Source: Prostheceraeus crozeri (Eukaryota > Platyhelminthes > Polycladida > Euryleptidae). Taken from it: 64,000 nt of DNA. Within the stretch, counting starts at the first letter, position 1. Each line of letters starts with the position of its first letter. The stretch spans positions 1 to 64,000 of the forward strand of contig CAJQUW010007852.1 of the NCBI GenBank assembly GCA_907163375.1. Direction: 5' to 3'. Under the pieces are notes generated by a model. The model saw only the letters and a program-made list of their open reading frames with translations. It ran no database searches and was not told where the DNA came from. Made by a program: the position numbers and the translations under genes. Below, piece by piece: positions 61,419-64,000 of this stretch.

Positions 61419-62069
61419 ATGAGTTGGAAATTAGATTCCCTACAACGTATTGAAACGGATCATGATCGAAACGTCTATTTCAAAGATTCAACTGGAAATG
61501 TGAGAAGAGAGTTTGCTTTATCTTATCGCCATTTTCAATCTCTACATCATATCATGAAGGATTTAAAATACTTCTATATGAAAAGACATTCACGTATTGG
61601 AAATCGCATCTGGTTGCGCGTCAACAATCGGCGAATTCAACTCTATCATTCCCAACTTCATACTAACTTCACATTTCATCAAGGTAGTTGGGAAAAGTAT
61701 AAAAGGAAGGTACATCGCTCAATTTACTCATTCTTTCATCATGAAGCGCCATCGCTACACCATCGTCAACATTCTCCGTCGCTTCAGACTCTACACCAAA
61801 ATCGATCTCACAACATTACACCAACAGCTTCCAAACAGCAAGTATTACCCGGGTCGTCCTCAAATGTTAGTGGTGAAGATGAACAATTCACGGAATCTTC
61901 AACTCTTCCCAAATGGGACTGTACAGATTCTCGGCGCCCTTTCTCATTCATCGGCGCAGTCAATGCGCTTAGAGCTACAAAGACTACTACGTCGGATATG
62001 GAAGAGGGAGAGGTGTGTGATGTCGAATCTGACTGTGGACAATATGGTGATCTCTACTCAATTGAGTGA
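61419..62069 (+). CDS. PC4-like protein with long C-terminal extension (D)
   Basis: 216 aa, open over its whole length as in A. The N-terminal ~105 residues are paralogous to the preceding gene. The C-terminal half overlaps the TBP-like gene by 329 bp in another frame and is Ser/Thr-rich then acidic. Confidence 0.5.
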   Translation: MSWKLDSLQRIETDHDRNVYFKDSTGNVRREFALSYRHFQSLHHIMKDLKYFYMKRHSRIGNRIWLRVNNRRIQLYHSQLHTNFTFHQGSWEKYKRKVHRSIYSFFHHEAPSLHHRQHSPSLQTLHQNRSHNITPTASKQQVLPGSSSNVSGEDEQFTESSTLPKWDCTDSRRPFSFIGAVNALRATKTTTSDMEEGEVCDVESDCGQYGDLYSIE

Positions 62070-62286
62070 CAGTCTATCATTTTTGAAGATTCGTACCAGC
62101 AGTTACAGTTTGTGTTATGAACCCGAACTTTTTCCTGCAGCTCTCATTAGTTGTTGGTTACCTGTGCATGTGGCAATCTTTCATAATAGTAAAGTGATCA
62201 TTACTGGACTAAAATCTCATGTACAAGCAAATATGATCCTAGACTATCTCATTGAGTATGTACGTACCCAGCGGATTGTAAAATAA
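61741..62286 (+). CDS. TATA-box-binding-protein-like factor (D)
   Basis: 181 aa, nearly identical to A's 5859-6404, with YEPELFPAALI and the IFHNSKVIITGLKSHVQA strand of the second TBP repeat. I use the ATG at 61741 (MKRHRYTIVN) because TBP similarity starts there, though the frame is open from 61597. Convergent with the protease gene. Confidence 0.8.
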   Translation: MKRHRYTIVNILRRFRLYTKIDLTTLHQQLPNSKYYPGRPQMLVVKMNNSRNLQLFPNGTVQILGALSHSSAQSMRLELQRLLRRIWKRERCVMSNLTVDNMVISTQLSDSLSFLKIRTSSYSLCYEPELFPAALISCWLPVHVAIFHNSKVIITGLKSHVQANMILDYLIEYVRTQRIVK

Positions 62287-62312
62287 AAAACAATTTTTCC
62301 AACATGATGTTT

Positions 62313-62774
62313 TTATTTCAAATCATGATAGAACTTACAAATCATTTTTTCATTAGAGGATGGATTACATGAAAAGTTTTGAATAACAGATACAAATCGA
62401 GATACATGTAAACGTCTTAAGATGAAGTACAGTACAAAAGCACCACACGTTGATGAAAGTGGATGTTGTAGTATGCGTTCATTTCGCTGATATTGACGCG
62501 TATGTTTTCTCAACCACTGCTGTGTTGGTATATTTGGAGGTTGAGCAAGAGAGTCAAATAGTTCACCACGTCGGTCTTCTCCAATAAAGATCGCTTTCCA
62601 ATGCTCACCGCCTAAATTCTGTGAATGAGTGTTTAGCACAATAAAGATGGGATAGTGATTTACTGCAGGTGGTAAGGTATCGAGTGAATAGACATTATCG
62701 AAAGCTTTCAACGTCGCTTCGTCTGCATTACGCTGCACTTTAGTCTTAATATCGTCAGCAGTCAACCAACTCAT
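62313..62774 (-). CDS. Adenain-like cysteine protease (D)
   Basis: 153 aa with GEHWKAIF, GELFDSLA and SSTCGAF intact, two residues different from A. The start overlaps the capsid stop. Confidence 0.85.
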   Translation of the reverse strand: MSWLTADDIKTKVQRNADEATLKAFDNVYSLDTLPPAVNHYPIFIVLNTHSQNLGGEHWKAIFIGEDRRGELFDSLAQPPNIPTQQWLRKHTRQYQRNERILQHPLSSTCGAFVLYFILRRLHVSRFVSVIQNFSCNPSSNEKMICKFYHDLK

Positions 62775-64000
62775 TAACGATTATACTGAAGAATCACGTC
62801 ACGATACTTTGTAATTTCAATATTTGAATCGAAGACTGCATAAATTAATACATTGATCGTCTCAGGTAGTGTTCTTTTGAACGTTAAATCCAAACGAATA
62901 TTATGAGGCACGTTCGCTTGACGATAGGGTGCACTAATATCGCTGTCAGCAGTCAAATCAAATGCATAAATAGTATATCCACTCTTAAACTCTTTCATAG
63001 TCAGTCCGTTGGTGTCATCCGTATTGTAAAAGCCAAAAACATCCATAAAATCAACATAACTGCGCATAAATTGATCTGAAGCAAAATCTGGTTTGTAGGG
63101 TGGACCAGGATGACTCACACCATTTACACGTAAAGCAATTTCACTTAACTGATTGTGTTTAAAATTGAAAGGATTCTTCTTTATATTACCATTAAATGCA
63201 TCATTTTCAACCATTGCCACCATGAGGAGCTTCGGTGCTTCCGATGGAAAGAGGCCATCTTTCATGAAACTCTTTTGATCTTTCGGAATTGTAAAGGTGA
63301 GAAGCTTTGTATGCTGAATGGGGTAAATGGCATTTTGGCGGTTAAGGCCTTCAGCATGCCCTCTAATGACACTTGGATTCGGTACTACTCGACGAATGTA
63401 AAGTGCAATATCTTCCACATGAATTCTAAAATTGTCAACTTTAGCAAATGCATTCAGCGCAAATTCAGGCTTATTCAATGTCAGCTTGAGTCGCATGCTG
63501 GTATTACACAGTAAAAACTTTGACTGTCTAAAGAAGTCTAAATTCAGCGGACCATATAGCTGACATACTCTACTATCTTTAATCATAGCAGATCGCTTTA
63601 CAAAGCCACTGTTTGTTTCAACATCAAATTTTCCTGCTTCATCTCTGTACCATCCCATGGCTTCCATATGACTTTTTTGTGCTGCTGGATGAAACTGTGA
63701 TACATGATTGAAATATGATTTATAGGGATAATCGCTTTGACCACCTTCCACTTGCTGCTCTCCAATCGTTAGAGAAACATCACGAAGTAATGTAGTCAAT
63801 GGTAAATTGTTCAGTCCAACTTTATGTGCATCGTCAATAGCAGTTCCATCTGCTTGCTGAATTCTAAACCTCAAATCAAGCATCGCATAACTCAAATCTA
63901 TGTAGTCATCACTACCACCAGGAATAACAAATTCAATGGGGCCAGCATTCTCAGCTGTTCGAGGATGATAATCTACAATACTTGAACTAAGAATATCTGT
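62774..64000 (-). CDS. Major capsid protein, clipped by window edge (D)
   Basis: Double-jelly-roll F54H12.2-like capsid gene, open from the window edge to 62774 and matching A's 4094-5371 almost residue for residue. The first ~17 codons lie beyond 64000. Confidence 0.85.
   Translation of the reverse strand, partial: TDILSSSIVDYHPRTAENAGPIEFVIPGGSDDYIDLSYAMLDLRFRIQQADGTAIDDAHKVGLNNLPLTTLLRDVSLTIGEQQVEGGQSDYPYKSYFNHVSQFHPAAQKSHMEAMGWYRDEAGKFDVETNSGFVKRSAMIKDSRVCQLYGPLNLDFFRQSKFLLCNTSMRLKLTLNKPEFALNAFAKVDNFRIHVEDIALYIRRVVPNPSVIRGHAEGLNRQNAIYPIQHTKLLTFTIPKDQKSFMKDGLFPSEAPKLLMVAMVENDAFNGNIKKNPFNFKHNQLSEIALRVNGVSHPGPPYKPDFASDQFMRSYVDFMDVFGFYNTDDTNGLTMKEFKSGYTIYAFDLTADSDISAPYRQANVPHNIRLDLTFKRTLPETINVLIYAVFDSNIEITKYRDVILQYNR

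Larger units (their letters stand above)
47577..64000 (-). mobile_element. Polinton/Maverick element D, inverted, right part off window
   Basis: Begins with a clean tip AGTAGTAAGAAAACGGCG at 47577 and runs through the terminal region, cassette genes, PolB, virion genes, TBP/PC4 genes and protease into the capsid gene at the window edge, mirroring A. By alignment to A and B about 6.7 kb remain outside (full length near 23 kb). All genes visible here look whole. Structural genes are ~98% identical to A; PolB and terminal genes are much less so. Confidence 0.93.

Overview
The window is eukaryotic, almost certainly metazoan, and is nearly filled by Polinton/Maverick elements, the large DNA transposons that carry virus-type genes. 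Small GT-AG introns, TATA boxes, AATAAA signals, a chromodomain integrase, protein-primed DNA polymerases, adenain-type proteases and double-jelly-roll capsid genes all support this. The capsid family (F54H12.2-like) is common in aquatic invertebrates, but I cannot name the host. No rRNA, tRNA, CRISPR array or confident host gene is visible. All four elements are treated as fossils. They look young, because copies differ by only a few percent.

Layout. Element A (1-20602) lies in + orientation with its first ~2.5 kb off the window. It carries a RING-like gene, pX-like gene, packaging ATPase, integrase, basic virion protein, capsid, protease, TBP-like and PC4-like genes, two virion-type genes, PolB, a variable cassette array and a terminal repeat region. 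Next come 3.2 kb of probable host DNA (20603-23813). Element B (23814-31454), of A's family, shows the opposite terminus and the early genes missing from A, and stops inside its capsid gene exactly where element C begins. Element C (31455-47576) is a different, very A+T-rich Polinton-type element. It has a PLA2-integrase fusion, a capsid gene, a coiled-coil fibre candidate, a 1580-aa PolB, an ATPase and an adenain fossil. Element D (47577-64000, inverted) is an A-family copy that starts with a clean terminal repeat and runs off the right edge. The simplest reading is nesting: C inserted in B, and D inserted in C.

How the genes fit together. In A, B and D the ATPase, capsid, protease and basic proteins form a packaging and virion module, and PolB, integrase and terminal repeats a replication and integration module. 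A TBP-like gene with two PC4-like genes looks like the element's own transcription kit. Near the PolB-side terminus, small promoter-ORF units alternate with copies of one repeated 3' module, and their number and content differ between A and D. The structural modules of A and D are nearly identical while their PolB genes are clearly diverged, so the family is mosaic.

The most unusual signal is in element C. More than twenty tiny GC-rich hairpins (4-6 bp stems, mostly 3-nt loops closed by C-G) are scattered through it. Some lie just after or over stop codons. Others are in-frame inserts inside PolB, the integrase, a clamp-like gene and other genes. Stem sequences vary while the geometry is kept, which suggests a mobile or selected mini-hairpin family resembling the palindromic elements of Rickettsia.
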